NCBI GenBank assembly: GCA_964059195.1
Contig: CAXKWD010000006.1
Coordinates: 135,530,039-135,594,038 of the forward strand
From: Ectobius pallidus
Taxonomy: Eukaryota; Arthropoda; Insecta; Blattodea; Ectobiidae
Direction: 5' to 3'
DNA: 64,000 bases
In this document: positions 10,370-23,423 of the stretch, piece after piece
How the letters are laid out: each line of letters begins with the position of its first letter
Numbering within the stretch: the stretch's first letter is position 1
Notes under the pieces: generated by a model
Told to the model about the DNA's origin: nothing
The model's database searches: none
What the model saw: only the letters and a program-made list of their open reading frames with translations
Made by a program: the position numbers and the translations under genes

Positions 10370-10980
10370 TTTCGTTAGAACAAATCCTTACGTATTTTTG
10401 GTCCTGATCAAATGATGGTTATTGTGAAATAGTGAAAGCTTGATAAGTTGAATAGTTATAACAAATATCTTAAAGTGGACATGAATGAATATTAATAGCC
10501 TTATTCTATGAAAATTGCACTACCCTTTTCAATATACGTCGTTTAGTTTCTCTACAAAATCTTAACTCTTAGCTATTCATTTCTTCTTCATTGAATTCAG
10601 GGGAAAATCCGAGCAAGTGTGGTACTGAACTTATTAAGGGAGGTTTTTATTCATGCAGGGACCGACATGCGTGTGTGTGTTTGGGGTGAAGGGTGAGGGA
10701 CGGGGATTTACTCCCCAAGAATGAAAAGTTGGAGTGTTTCCCAGCCGATAAGACAGAGTTCATGCTCCGCCTAGTGGACTGGAAAACTAGACCTGTCCTC
10801 ATCATCGTCTTGTAGAGCCACCCCCTTATTTAAACTCTAGCGTCGTTTTTTTTCAGCATATGGCAACATATCCTTTCTGTTTCTTCCTGTAATGGAAATT
10901 GAAGTTGTTTAAGTCTGCATCCTTGCGTATTGACATTCTGATTTACATTTCTGTAAAACAAGAAGGGCATAATGTTCTGT
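10370..10980. other. unassigned stretch
   Basis: No gene or repeat recognised. A G-rich patch with GTGTGTGTGT lies near 10668-10710. Confidence 0.4.
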
Positions 10981-10982
10981 CA

Positions 10983-11055
10983 GTGGTCCATGGTTAGAAT
11001 GCCTGCCAATATATCCAACACGTTCGCTGGTTCATGCCCATTTAGGCTACCTTTT
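10983..11055 (+). mobile_element. tRNA-like SINE head
   Basis: GTGGTCCATGGTTAGAATGC resembles the A-box region of Glu/Asp-type tRNAs (TGGTCTAGTGGTTAGGAT). About 30 bases later GCTGGTTCATGCCC resembles a B box. Spacing is right for a pol III internal promoter. Pairing of the acceptor stem is not evident, so it is a degraded SINE head rather than a tRNA gene. Confidence 0.5.
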
Positions 11056-11284
11056 TAGAGTGGAGATGTGGAACTTTATTACATTAAAGAATATCCTTTG
11101 CTAAATTACCTCTGTATGACTCCCAAAAGATTGGTATCGTTAAGGTATTCTCTTAGGTGGTGGGTCGATCAGTCATCAGTATGTGCTTAAGTGCGGCTGA
11201 GTGTATGACCTCATAAAGGCCTGCGGGACCTTGCGTCTTGTTTTAAACTTCAATTTCTTTTTATCTTTGTGACTATTTTCTGCC

Positions 11285-11655
11285 TGACTTCCTTTCTTTT
11301 CTTTTCTTTTCTTTTCGTTTCTTTTCTTTTCTTTTCTTTTCTTTTCTTTTCTTTTCTTTTCTTTTCTTTTCTTTTCTTTTCTTTTCTTTTCTAGCCATAT
11401 TTCCTTTTTTTTCTTTCTTTAATTTTATTTTTACGTTGCTTGGTTCCTATTCATCCCTCCTTCCTATTCATTCATTATTCGTTCCTTTCTTTCCTTCATT
11501 TCTGGCTTCACTTTTAAATGTTTTCTTCCATTTTTCCTCCGTTTCTTTCTGTCTTTCATCTTTCCTTCCTAACTTCTTACTCCCTTCTTACTCGTTTTGT
11601 TCTAATTTCTTGCTTATCTCTTTTTTCTTTCGTCTTTATCCGTTTAATTTTCTTT
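11285..11655 (+). repeat. long pyrimidine-rich tract with (CTTTT)n core
   Basis: Bases 11292-11391 are about 20 CTTTT units with a single interruption (CTTTTCG). The following 260 bases stay strongly pyrimidine-rich (TTCC, TTTC, CTTT words). Open frames at 11436-11745 are products of this composition. Such mirror-like polypyrimidine DNA can form triplex structures. Confidence 0.9.
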
Positions 11656-11659
11656 TATG

Positions 11660-14084
11660 TCGAACTGAGAAATCCACTAGAGATGGTTAGAACTGTATTT
11701 ACGCAAAAATATACCACAATTTATAATACCATAACTTCCGGCTAGGATAACGTTTTTTTAATTATATTACCAAGTGTGCTACACTATAGCTGCAAGGAAC
11801 TGTGCTACAAAATATAACTAGTTCTACCTAATTTATATTATTTTGTTTGTTTTTTACTTGCTATAGCGCTGCAAGAAATTTCATTTAAAATTTTGTGTAA
11901 AAAAGGTATAATCACATTTTAAAACATATTATATACGCATAACATAAATTCCAGGTCCAGTGTGGTATGTTTACGTTGTTGATTACACAATAAGTTAAAA
12001 TCTACAGGTAATTGTAAGCATGCTTAACCTCTTAGTCTAAACAAAATATATACATACCTAGGTATATATATATATATATGTAAAACTCATCTGATGTAGA
12101 GCAGAAGTCACATAAGTCAACAACTAGACTTCTGGGGGAAATAAACCATTGTGAACATCACTTTGATTGATATTGTAGACGATAATTAAGGCATAGTGAC
12201 AACTGAGAAGTGGTGGAATGGCAGCAGATCAGAGGGATCGAGCAAGATTAATATGTAGTCACTGCTGAGGGAGGCAAACTATCTGGAACTCGTGTCTGAA
12301 CAATTTCTTTTACATTGTATTCTATGAGAGAAATAATATGAACGCCTGAGGTAGAACAAAAACCGCCCCGAATAAAAAGATTTTGCTCATAAAACATTTT
12401 TCACTAGAAAACAAGATTCAGTTTATGTCTACACAAAACCTCGTCCAGAAGAGTTATTCAGATTTTTAATTTGATTTTCTACATTCCTTTTATTCGTTTT
12501 TTTGCATCTAGACGGTTGTATGTGCAGATTACTAATTAAAGTTGAGAGACCATGAGGCATATTTTGAAAAATTAGAATGTGTTAAAGTCACTTTGCATAA
12601 CAATTACATTACAAATCTTGCGCATCTACAACCTGTTCCGGAATTTTTAATTCTGGTAACTGCGTACTGGCACAATAGAACGACTGGCCTGAAATAGTTC
12701 TTTTTTTCTGTCTTTCTTTTTTTCTTTCTTTCTTTTTTTTTAGAACGTGCATCTATTAGTATATTTTAATCAAATAGGTATTCATAGAAAAAATTAAAAT
12801 CTACCGTACAGTCCACTAACTATTGCACAAATTTTTAGACGTATGAGTGCTGGTTGTTTGCAACTGAATTTTATGACATTTGTATGTTTTTATTTATGTA
12901 TGTGACCCTGTCAGGGAAACAAGTCGGAAAAATACATTTTCTGATCATCTTTTAAACATCAGTTTCGCAATATTGTAATACCACGCTCAAAGTCTGCCAC
13001 ACATTAACAGAATGTACATTACCACAGATTTGCAAGTGTCTCTGTTGCCCGTGTTTATTTATCTATTTATTTATTCAGGAAAAGTAACAAAGGTAACATT
13101 ATATATCCATTGCGACTTCTGGATGGGTTTCTAAAAGTGGAGACCTCTTTTCAATCTAAAAATAATGAGAATGGCAATGCTGTCTTTATTTTGAGGAGAG
13201 AGAATCGGAGAATGTAGTACAAGAATGAAACCAATAGATGGAGTCAAAATCTAAAAATCGACATTTTTCAATCTGACAGCTGGTTTCTACTGTTACGCGG
13301 GAATTTGTTAACGACTTATGGTTGGGTTTTTCTGGCCCGGCCACAAATTATGATGTCGACGTATAATAAAAAGTTTATAACATTACATGCATCAAATCTG
13401 CACTAGGCTACATGAGGGACATATTCAAATGACGGATCCATTGTAGTTTTTTGAAAAATTGTCTATATAGCATGGATTTATTGATCAGTAAAATACGAGA
13501 CTTCATAACAGATTAGTTCAGAAATAAGAAGTTTCGTCAAGCGATATTAAGCCTAAAAAAGTTTAATATAGGCCTAATCTTAAGTGATTTAAAAAATTCT
13601 AACATCCAAGACAAACTTACCTCTAATTAGTTATATTTAATTTAGTTCAAAGTAAGATAATCTGATCTGTCATACCCTAACCTATGAAAACTTAATTTAG
13701 TTTATCCTAATCTAAGGTGGCCCAAAATATTTCAATGATACTTACTTGCCTCGTATATCTTCTTTTTTATGTGACGGATATGTATTTAACAATGAAAAAG
13801 GTTGAATGCCCACTAAATCAGTAGCTGTTAAAATACATAAATATGTTATGTGATATTGGCTATCGGTCTGTATCTTTACATTTCATTGAGGGTTCATAGA
13901 AGAAGTGCATTTTGCATAGGTTTTTGAAAGGAATTGGAGTGTTTTAAACTCATAGATACAATGGATTTGGAAAAATATGTGTTTAAACGCAGCTTAAAGT
14001 TACAATCATATCATAGATGCTGGCTACACGGGGGCAAGAAAGCCAGTGCCTCAAAAGAACTTGCATCTAGGGGAGCATTATTTT
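11660..14084. other. unassigned AT-rich stretch
   Basis: No gene seen. Contains an (AT)9 run at 12062-12079, a TTTC/poly-T patch at 12700-12740 and one TAGGCCTA at 13569. Nothing else recognisable. Confidence 0.45.
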
Positions 14085-14262
14085 GAAATTAACTTATGGA
14101 GGACTTTCGGTTTTCAAGATCTAGGTCCTTATATAAGTATCTAGAATTTCAATCTAAGAAGAACGATCCATCATACTCGAAATATTCCCTAGAGAAAACG
14201 CTAGATATACTTTTTTCGCTCATACAGGACTTAGAATTTTGAAACTCATTGCTTCTACACTT
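14085..14262 (-). mobile_element. Helitron-like fragment, copy 3
   Basis: On the minus strand this matches the 3' half of the elements at 28484-28783 and 29464-30295. Shared blocks are GCTTCTACAC, AGAATTTTG, AAGCGTTTTCT, TATATAAGGACCTAGA and CGAAAGTCCT(C/T)C. The terminal GC hairpin and CTAG end are not recognisable, so the copy is truncated or decayed at both ends. Confidence 0.65.
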
Positions 14263-15639
14263 GATTCATAACTGTTACTTATTTTTTACACCAGCTGGCC
14301 ACGAGATTCTAGTGTCTGACACTTGCTTTTTTTTTTTAGTTTTACAAATCTTTCAATAATTATAATTATTGTTGTTATCAAGAGTATTGATACCAGTCAT
14401 AGAGTTAATGTTAGTGCCTCTTGGGGCATTTACAAAACTCGACGCCCAAAATCCCATTTTTCACGGAGCACGGATAGGTTCTCATCCCTGAATTTCAGAG
14501 ACTGCCTTACTCTTTTCCTCTCCGCACATCATTATCTGCCAGATCCAAGCCCCAACACGAGCAGGTAATTCGTATTCAAAAGCACGCCTATCTATGCTAG
14601 CATTATCTTTTAATTTAAACTCCGCGTTACTGCCAGCTATCTTCCTTTCTTTCCCACTGATACTGTTATGTCTTGTTACACATGCATCCTACCATGTAAT
14701 GATACCGTATGACATGAATAAAAACATTCCTTCTACCCCGAAAATTGTTACTGACTCAGACAAAAGATTTTTACTAGATTCCTGTATCATTTTAACACTC
14801 TAGTTAATGCGTTCCTATGGGTATCATCAACATTTTCGTCAATGAAGATCCCATAAGTGGCATATATTGAAGATATTTAACACTTTAACTTCTAATTCCA
14901 TCAATTGCAAAAAAATGTGGTTTCCGTCAATTGACAGGATCATACTTTCCTTGCATTTTATTCCACAGTTCCGTTAACTGACGAGATTTTATCATTGTGC
15001 GTATTCCTTCCTATATTTTTAGCCAATAAGTAGACATCAGTGAATTGGTTTGCAACAGTGAATCCCGGCAATTTTAAAACAGAAAAAAAAATATTTAAAA
15101 AAATTGAGACACCTGTCCTGAAATGAGGACACTATGCATGAGATGGAAAATTTCGTTACCTGTCATAAAATGCGTTTTCTTTAATTTGTTTAGACACCAT
15201 TGTAATTTATTAATGAACTTCATCTTGTATATGAAGGAATTTAATTTATAATGGTTGTATTCTTAGCCTTAAATCCACATTAATTAAAACAGCAAAGATG
15301 CGAAAAACCACATTAGGTGTGGAATACTTAAAAGACTTGGTAAAAAAAAGTATATGAACAATAAACCTATTAAACAATACACGTTTTATTATTAATTGAC
15401 GCATTTTATGTAAGGCTACTACAGAATGACTCAAAGTACTCCAAATGTTAAACACATCTGTATTGAAGAAATTGATCCAACGACCATTTCACTCAGACCT
15501 AAAAACGACGGTAACCCAAGTGATACAAAAAAATATATATGCTCCCTATTAACGACCTTGGAGGTATTTTGGACTCCAAGGAAGACTCTGGATCTTTAGA
15601 CAATCTGCACAAGAAGATGGTAAAGTAAACAGTCTTATA
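14263..15639. other. unassigned AT-rich stretch
   Basis: No gene or repeat recognised. Open frames at 14323-14568, 14594-14803 and 15246-15455 show no domain, and their composition follows the local AT bias. Confidence 0.45.
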
Positions 15640-15882
15640 CACCGACCGACTAAATCCCCCAGGATTGCTCCTGGTACGCGTTTCTGTTGGAGGCCTAGTC
15701 TATCTTAGGGCCATACTGCCACCAGTAAATATAAGCCATTTCCAATAACGTCATCAGGGAGAGAAACCTGCTACCTTTCATTTTGGAGCACAGTCCCTTA
15801 ACCTTTGTACTGCAACTTGCTGCAATACTAGATTCGTCCGCTAAAGCGTTATTTTGTGAACTTAATATATAAATAGCTATTA
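15640..15882 (-). mobile_element. SINE-like repeat with tRNA-like boxes
   Basis: Read on the minus strand: the block shared with 2844-2903 comes first. It is followed by TTGCAGTACAAAGGTTAAGG, ACTGTGCTCC and GGTAGCAGGTTTCTCTCCC. AAGGTTAAGGGACTGTGC is A-box-like and GCAGGTTTCTCTCCC a decayed B box. The body continues with TTATATTTACTGGTGGCAG. Order and spacing suit a tRNA-derived SINE, but no full cloverleaf is visible. Confidence 0.5.
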
Positions 15883-15889
15883 AAGAGTT

Positions 15890-16400
15890 TCTTGAAAAAT
15901 ATATGGGTAAAAAAGTTTCTCGGAATCAACCCTAAAAAAAAAATCCTTTTAAGATCTTGTTATGACGATCACTGAATGAGATTAGAAAAAGGGTGATAGA
16001 CCAGAAAATATGGGTTGTATTAAATATTTCCTTTTCTTCTCAGGAGCCAAAAATGATTTCAGATAATTAAAACATGTAGATTATAAGGTAAATTGAAAGA
16101 TATAATGCTAGGCAAATCATTTCTAAACTAAAAATGTAATGCATATATTTATGACTGTAAATGTAAACAATTATTATTTTGTGCCCTACTATGACTAAAT
16201 TTTACATGTTGAGGCAACGGAGTAACGCAACGCTACATCTCAACCTACACAAAGCAATGGTCCGGACGTTATTAACTTCCTTGAATTGGGTACCTTAGAC
16301 TGAGCTCTCCTTATTGACCTTCAGATGCTTTGTTGAATGAAAGACATACAGTAGGTTGCAAAAATTATAGGCAGACTTTTTTGACGAGCAAGAGTCTGTC
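15890..16400. other. unassigned AT-rich stretch
   Basis: Nothing recognised between the SINE-like repeat and the hairpin at 16401. Confidence 0.4.
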
Positions 16401-16438
16401 CATTTTGTAAACCGCTCAAAAGAACGGTTTACAAAATG
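16401..16438. repeat. perfect 14-bp hairpin
   Basis: CATTTTGTAAACCG (16401-16414) and CGGTTTACAAAATG (16425-16438) pair completely around a 10-base loop. It stands 11 bases outside the left TIR of the next element. It is not followed by a T run, so I do not call it a terminator. Confidence 0.85.
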
Positions 16439-16449
16439 TAATCGAACTT

Positions 16450-16794
16450 AGAGTAGGATAACTTTCACAAAGTCTCTGGCCTTGAAGACTAACCCAGCTA
16501 GCGAGCTTCTCGTTACGTCTCGTTACCAAGATGCGCGGATTCGCTGAGCGTAAGATCAGTGAGCTACTGTTGAGCACAGAGTAAAGATCATGCTGCACGT
16601 TGCTAGTGGTAGAAAATACTGTAATAGTTGAGTGGAGGGATAATGCTGCAGAGACGGAGACAGACAACACGTGGAGTGGGATAGCCAATCAGGGTGCAGC
16701 TACTTCCCCTAGGCAGGAACTCTACGAACGGTGAGACTCGCTCCTAAGGTATATACGTAAAAACACAGAGACTTTGTGGAAGTAATCCTACTTT
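16450..16794. mobile_element. MITE-like element with 29-bp TIRs
   Basis: Ends 16450-16478 and 16766-16794 are inverted repeats at 26 of 29 positions; the inner 13 bases (CACAAAGTCTCTG) are identical. Length is 345 bp. The flanks share ACTT on both sides, a possible 4-bp target duplication. No transposase frame; the 90-codon minus-strand frame at 16416-16688 starts inside and ends outside the element and has no known motif. Superfamily not assignable from the ends. Confidence 0.7.
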
Positions 16795-16799
16795 ACTTC

Positions 16800-18868
16800 G
16801 TTGCTGTGAAGTTTGTTCATTGACAGAATGTCTCCGCCTTCTATACCAAAGATTGAGGGTTTGCTTCCCGTTAATTCTTTAATTAACTAGCTAGCTTGAA
16901 CATCTGAAAAATAACACTGAAATAAACAAATTTTATATTGACACAAAAACAAAGAACGTCATAAACAACAACAACAAAAATTCATGTTGCTAGGATTACT
17001 ACCTTTTCGTTTGCTAGGTGTGTGACGAAAAACTCGTAACTAAAGTAATTAAGGTTATTTGAAATGCGAATGTATTTCGCAGGTTAGCTATTTAACAACT
17101 GTTGCCTCTTTGCTTGCTACCTATAATAAGCGAATAACATGATGGCTATAATATAATTCAATTTCGGCTCCAATTTATTTTATGTTACTCAGCGATATTG
17201 TTATTTAATTCTTCAGATTACCTGGTATACCAGAATTTACTCTCCGTTCGATTTAATAACAAATATCAATTCATAGACAAAATGCAGCCAATTTCAATGG
17301 TTTTTGTTATATGGTATTTTGTGTATGAAGGCGATGACGAGATGAACATGCGCAATATTCTGTATCTGGAACTATAGAATTCTTAGGCGGCCCATACTTT
17401 TTGCAGTCAGCTGTTAGGGCACAGAATATTTCCGATATAATGCGGAGTAGTTCTTATTGGTAAGGAAATACTAAACCGCTTCCACCATGTCCACATCCCT
17501 GCCCCTACCCTATTTTCGCGATCTCGGATACGCAGCAGTGGCTAAGAACCAAGGCAAGGAATTTACTTTTGACATTAACCAATACGAGTCGGCCTCTTCC
17601 AGGGGCGGTTGTTGGCATTCGTTAATACGCACGCCTTCTAGCCACTGAAATAAAATACATTTCATACTCCTTTCACCGCTCACCTAGGCCTGAGCGTTGT
17701 TCATAGGCAAATGCGTTTGGTCAGACTTAAATTCAACCTAATAAGCGATTGAATGACCCACAGGTGTGGAACACAGGTGATAAGGAGATTCAGTGCCAAC
17801 TTTAAATAAAGAAAAACACTATAAGAAACCAGAAGCAAAGTTTCCGTGCACTCGACTGTACATCGGTGTACAGTTAAAGAGAACCATCTCCCACTACGGA
17901 TGAGTACAATTGACTCACGGACATAATACTCTTATTTTTTACTCCTTTCCTTTTTACTGCCTTCCCTATGAAATTTTATTGCAATCTCATCAGCCAACAT
18001 TCCTCACAATTGCCTTCATAAGTATATTTTGTTGTATTCTTTGTGGCAGAATGAAGCACTGTAAAGTTGTTCCGATAAACAGGTGGGTCGGTATTCCCTT
18101 GCATCGGATTTCAATGTTAATGCCAACTCTTACTTCCTCTTGGTAACCAAGTTAGTTACGGGAAAGCAATTAGGTTATGAGGTTACATTCAACTATGCGG
18201 CTCCACCCACTTTCTCCTTTATTGAATTTCTTCACATTGCTCGTTTACCTTCCCTCTCCTATAACGAAGTTCGGAAATGAGGCTTATGAATCCAGTTTTA
18301 TTTCTGAAAGAAACAATAACTTCCCCGGCTTATTTAATATATTATTGAATTTCTCGATATTTCTCAGGAACTGGAGATTTTAGAAAAATATGGGTATTGC
18401 TTTAAGATGGCTTACGAAAATACAATTAATATTTGCAATATTTCGTGACTGATAATGTGGATTTTTTATTGATCAGTTACGCAATAGGTTTCAGGATGAC
18501 AATATTATTTATAAATATAAACATAATTATTGGTATGAATGTAAAAACCTAAGTTCCGCATTATTTAATTTAGATATTCTATAATCGATGTGTGCCCTAT
18601 AAACGTGTCATTTACGTTAAAAACTAAAATAGGTTTCGCATAAAATTGTAGGCCTTGTTAGAACTCGTCTTTGACTTTTCAGTGACACCAGTGAAACTAC
18701 AGAGCTTCCACTTCGTGCATTGTTAGGGGATTGTATGCTTTTTCTACAATACACGCACCCTACTGATATGTTATTTTATTTTGGACTATATTATAGGTTA
18801 CTTTCTATACCATTTCATTTGCAAATTTAAAAGACAATAGGTAGAGGTAAATCAACTCCTAATTAACT
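16800..18868. other. unassigned stretch
   Basis: No gene recognised. A less AT-rich interval (17400-17800) has no long open frame and no repeat similarity I can see. The overlapping frames at 17910-18383 lack recognisable domains. Confidence 0.4.
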
Positions 18869-18957
18869 TTTTCATTGCTATTGACGTATAAATTCGTCAC
18901 ATGGAACAACTGTTAGCAGAGATACAAGACTAATAGAGTAATTCTTTATGTATAATA
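18869..18957 (+). repeat. short dispersed repeat R4, copy 1
   Basis: Contains TTCATTGCTATTGACGTATA, then AATTCGTC, and ends with a TAATAGAGTAATTCTTTATG block. Related to 25981-26068 and 35245-35325, all on the plus strand. Confidence 0.65.
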
Positions 18958-19709
18958 ATATGCTTTATGTATAGGTAGGGTAAAAAAAGGTGGACCTACT
19001 CTTGTAGCTGATTTCAGAGCCTTGTGATACGTAAATAAATGTAAGAGATGTAACGGAAACGTTTGTTTTCACAAGGAATGCAAATTACGTGAAATTCTCA
19101 ATTCAAGCAATTTATCGACACTGGAACAAATTTTAATACATTCCCTGCTATCCTGTGAATGCCGCTAGTCATGCGCAGTGGCTCATATCGGCAACTTAGA
19201 TATTTTAGTCTGTCCGCTTTTTATTTCCCCTGCCTTTACATTATTATGCACATATTATGTTATTTATTTATGGAGACCAGCTATTCCACTGAATTATTTT
19301 CGTTGATTTTAAACTCAGAGCTCACTTTTGGTTTCACATGTTTGCTTATATAACCATATAAATTCAGGTCTGAACGGGTAAGTTTTAATAAAATTTGGCG
19401 TGAAAGAGACAATATTATGACTGTAGCCCATTCTTGGTGAAAAAAGTTTTGGGTTTCTACCACGTAATACCCTCTGGTTTCAACGAACAAAACAGATTTG
19501 GTATGTAAAGGGGCCTAAAGAAGTTCGAAAACACTAGAATTTTAATCCTACTGTTCAAATTTATTGGAGATAAAAGGATTAAAAAGCCCGATATAATATA
19601 ATTAGCTGCTTAAAATAGATGTCGTGTATTTCTCAGCCCAACATGAGCAACTAACTCTACAACCAACTCTCTACAGCGAGGCAGAGAGTTTGACTCTATG
19701 TAATTTTTT
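18958..19709. other. unassigned stretch
   Basis: No gene recognised. Open frames at 19159-19353 and 19281-19490 are hydrophobic or AT-driven without domain similarity. Confidence 0.4.
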
Positions 19710-20090
19710 CGACTATAGAGTTTTTATCTACTTCCCGTACATGCTATCATGATGGAAACTCTAATTTTCTGCACCCAATGACGGTAATCTAACCTTCTTC
19801 GCAGCCCACTTGCATAATGATATTAAAACTCTCCTGCTTTTGATTTATTATTGCAGACATGGAATATAATATTCTAGTTGCACTTTACCATTTCAATCTT
19901 ACTTGTGTCTTTACTTTTTTATTTGATAATAACTGACTTAACAATTTAATTCGATTGGCAGTTAAGTATGGTGCCACTAGTTGCGCTAAAGTAATCAATG
20001 CGTCGATTTCCACCAACATTTAAATTGTTGCTAGTTCTTTAAGATTGGCACACTTGTAACTTAATCACAATCTCGAACAGCTATTGTATT
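19710..20090 (+). repeat. dispersed repeat family R3, copy 1
   Basis: Homologous to 40505-40815 in the same orientation. Shared blocks are TTCATGCTATCATG or TACATGCTATCATG, CACTTGC or TACTTGCGTC, AACATGGAATATAAT or GACATGGAATATAAT, TTTACCATTTCAAT, CTTGTGTC/CTGTGTCATTAC and AACAGTTGTTGTA/AACAGCTATTGTA. Class unknown. Confidence 0.65.
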
Positions 20091-20094
20091 TAAT

Positions 20095-23000
20095 TATTTT
20101 CGCGTGAGTATTATTATTACTGTTACTCTTTACTGTCGTCCAAAAGCAGTGTGAAATATACATGCATTAAGTGCATTGAAGAATCTCTGAATTTTGAAAA
20201 GACTCCTCTTCCGCTCATCTTTCAAACTCTTCCTCGATTCTCCAGCGGTGCATTAATCATTCTTGTATCGGAACATATTATTATTGGTAGGTTACTTGAT
20301 AATTAAAATAGGAAATAAAACTGGCACAACATCGTAAATAAGGCATTTAAAACCCGAAAAACTATTGCTATAAGTTACAAATGATTATTTTGCTAACTTC
20401 CTTTGAACGTACTGTGCGTGGTTCTTCCACTCATAATAAAGGCATCGGAAGTTAGGCAAATGACAATTTGTTTAATGGCTAACAGTAGAAGTGCGAATTA
20501 TGACAAACCTTGCGGTGAAGTTTTATCTTTACCTATTTTTTGTTTGTGCTTTTTTCCATTTACGCATATTTTTATGTGTACTATTTTACTTTCTTAAATA
20601 TTTGAGTACCGGTAGTCACTTAATAGTAATGAGTTAGAAACTAGGAATCGACATTAACTTTCTTTTATAATATTCCATATAATGATATGCAACCACTTTA
20701 ATGTCTACACCCAAAAATCTTAGTTCTCATTGAATTTTCTTGTTTTGATTAACAGATCCAGAAATTAAGAGACCCAATTTCAAATTTGTTTTTTCATATT
20801 AATAAGCGGAACATCCTACAAAACTTAAAATGTTGCGGTTTCTTATAGAAACATTATTTTGAAGTCATAATTTCGTTGTCTTTATTGCCCCATTTTTTTA
20901 TGCCTGTTTAGGCTTCTAAGTTTTTATTTTTAGTGCCTTAACTTCCGACGCCAGTTCATAATTAAAATAAGACCGGTTTAACATATGATTTTCTATATTG
21001 CTAATTGCGAAGGCTTCCTTTGAATGTATCACCACTCTATGTGGCTCTTCCAGCGCATTCACATTAATTAATGCGTAACTGTTTAGCATAGCCATATTAT
21101 ATTGATGCAGATTGAAACTCTGTGCACGCACAAGTTAGTACCTCTGAGTGACGCAAGCAGCTGAGGGGGGGGGGGGTCAAGAGGGTTGGCGCTCATTTGT
21201 TACAACAGTTTCGCGGTTTTGTAGCAACACTTTCTGAAACGCTTCCTACATTACTCATGTCAAGGGAAGCAACCGCTCTAACAGAATCCAATTCTGCCTA
21301 CACATCTCCACTTGTCATATGGCTTAAACATGGCCTTCTTGAAGAATTAATTACTTCCAATTTTAAAACCCTATTGACTGCTGGGACTCTGCATTCCGAT
21401 TTCACACTTCTTGCAGAGCATAACGCGAAATTTCCGGTCGCCAGATCGCCATAGATGACCAGAATTCTGTAAAATTCAAATTTTATTATTTAGATTCCTC
21501 AACAACAAGAAAATCGAACGTAAAAGTAGATACGGCCACAAGGACGATTGGCATCAGGTAGCAAGACTTGTTATTTATTGTTTAGCGTTCTGAAATATCC
21601 GGAGGTCACCCATAATTTCATTAATTTTGGTACCGGTGCTTCAATCAATCGTTGAAGTAACAAGGAATGTAGTTTGTGTATGAATTTTGTTTTTTACAGC
21701 TTAGGCCAACAATCAGTTGAAACTTTAAATGCTTCCAAATTATGTAGCCTAAGTTTTTAAACAATTTGTTACAAATTAGTTGATTCCAAGCAAAAATACA
21801 AACTAGTATTTAGTATTATTAAATATGAAGATAGTTCCTCCCTGTGGGGAAAGATGAAGGGAAATATGAAGGGTTTCCTTCAACATAAAATGTTCTTATT
21901 TATTTCTTATTAATTTAATTTTTTTATTTAAAATGGTAAAATGCTGAGATATTTTATGTGTAAATAAAAAACTGAAGAGGGAAGAGTTCTTCTTAAGTTC
22001 CAAAAGACTGTAATGCTGTACCATTATGTAACAATAAAGGCGACTAAAATCTTAATTTGGCCACTTCCTTCAGACTTGAATATTCATGCCCTGCCCTGAC
22101 TTAGAGGCTCGGAATTTAGACATAAATTTTAGGCATAAAAATATGTTATGGGATTAGGGACACTAAAGATAAAAAAAAATACCAACAATAAGAAATGGGC
22201 AATTGCAAATTGGAGATAAAATACTAAAAAATTAGAGTAATGATTTTTTTGTACAGCGAGTCAGCTGTTAGTGATATTAGTAGGGGGTTCGAAAGTGATA
22301 TCTTTTGTAGACCTATTTGATTCGAAATCCATAAAATTATGTAAAAGAGATAAACTCATTACCGGGGAACGGGAAGTCCTGACCACTCCCCACAAGGACT
22401 GAAATTTACCAGTGAGCTATACTCTACCCCACATACTCCTATAAATTATCATTCTAAGTAGGAGAAGGTAAAATAGGCGCTAATTACCATTTTATTTCAA
22501 TTTATTATTGCGATGGCACTAACAAGTAAGTTTCATGTTTTCGTAATTGTTAAAAGATTCAAATTATTTGCCACATTTTCCTAAAGAATCCATTTGGATG
22601 CACACCTAAATAAACAAACGTAGGTTAGTTATGGTCAATTAGGCCTACAGTGAATTGGTGATTCATCATTATTGAGCTTGAAAACTAAATATAAAATCGG
22701 CTAGGATTATATAAAAAAATAATTTTCCTGAAGAGTTGATTTTGTAGAATGTGCTTTATGTGCTTTGACACGTAAGTGAGAAAATAGGTCTATGTAGTAT
22801 TTTGTTTCTAATATCTGTTATTTTCCGTCCTCTGTACAAATGACATATTATTATACGCTATCCTTAAACAGCTCTTTTATTTGTGCAAACGTTAACTCAT
22901 TGGAATAATGGAATGATAACAGTTTAATTAGAGACCATTAACATGTTGCAACGGCTTTTTTGTACCATAGACGAGAGTTCTGTAAATTAAATGTGACTCT

Positions 23001-23420
23001 CACATTTTATAAAGTGCTCTCACAACAAAAAATAATTGGTTCAAAAAGCATACTCTAAAATTATTTTGTCATGTAAAATGTACTGTTGCCATAAAAAAAA
23101 GTCGAGATTTTTTCTCATAGCGGGATTAATAGTACTCCTTCGATTATTGTTTTTGTAGCCTATTTCTGGAGCTCGACTCCCGTTCTACCATTTCAGGATC
23201 CGCTGGGTTCATATTTATTTAATGTGGGAACACTTATGGTTACATGCTACCTGTTTGCATAATTTGAGAAAAAACAGATACATAGATCTAATATCAGACA
23301 GTTGGCGGGCAGGCGGTGATATGGTAAGACACGGACGCAGAATCGAGCGAGAGGAAAAAGATGTGCATTTTGTTAAACAGTCTGTGTAACTATTATTAAG
23401 AAGTTTTAGAGTATTATAAA
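20095..23420. other. unassigned stretch with a G12 run
   Basis: No gene recognised over about 3.3 kb. A run of 12 G sits at 21165-21176. An 85-codon open frame follows (21197-21454), but its first codon would be TTG and I see no domain. At 22340-22440 GGGGTAGAGTATAGCTCACT (minus strand) is weakly A-box-like without a clear B box. TAGGCCTA occurs at 22640. Confidence 0.4.
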
Positions 23421-23423
23421 AAC

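Noticed and set aside
11436..11745. Two overlapping open frames with phenylalanine/serine-rich peptides
   Set aside because: They follow the pyrimidine tract composition; no domain or start context.
16401..16438. Hairpin as a transcription terminator
   Set aside because: No T run follows, and the sequence is eukaryotic non-coding DNA where such terminators do not apply.
21197..21454. 85-codon frame with balanced composition
   Set aside because: It starts with TTG, has no recognised domain, and frames of this length are expected by chance in 64 kb.
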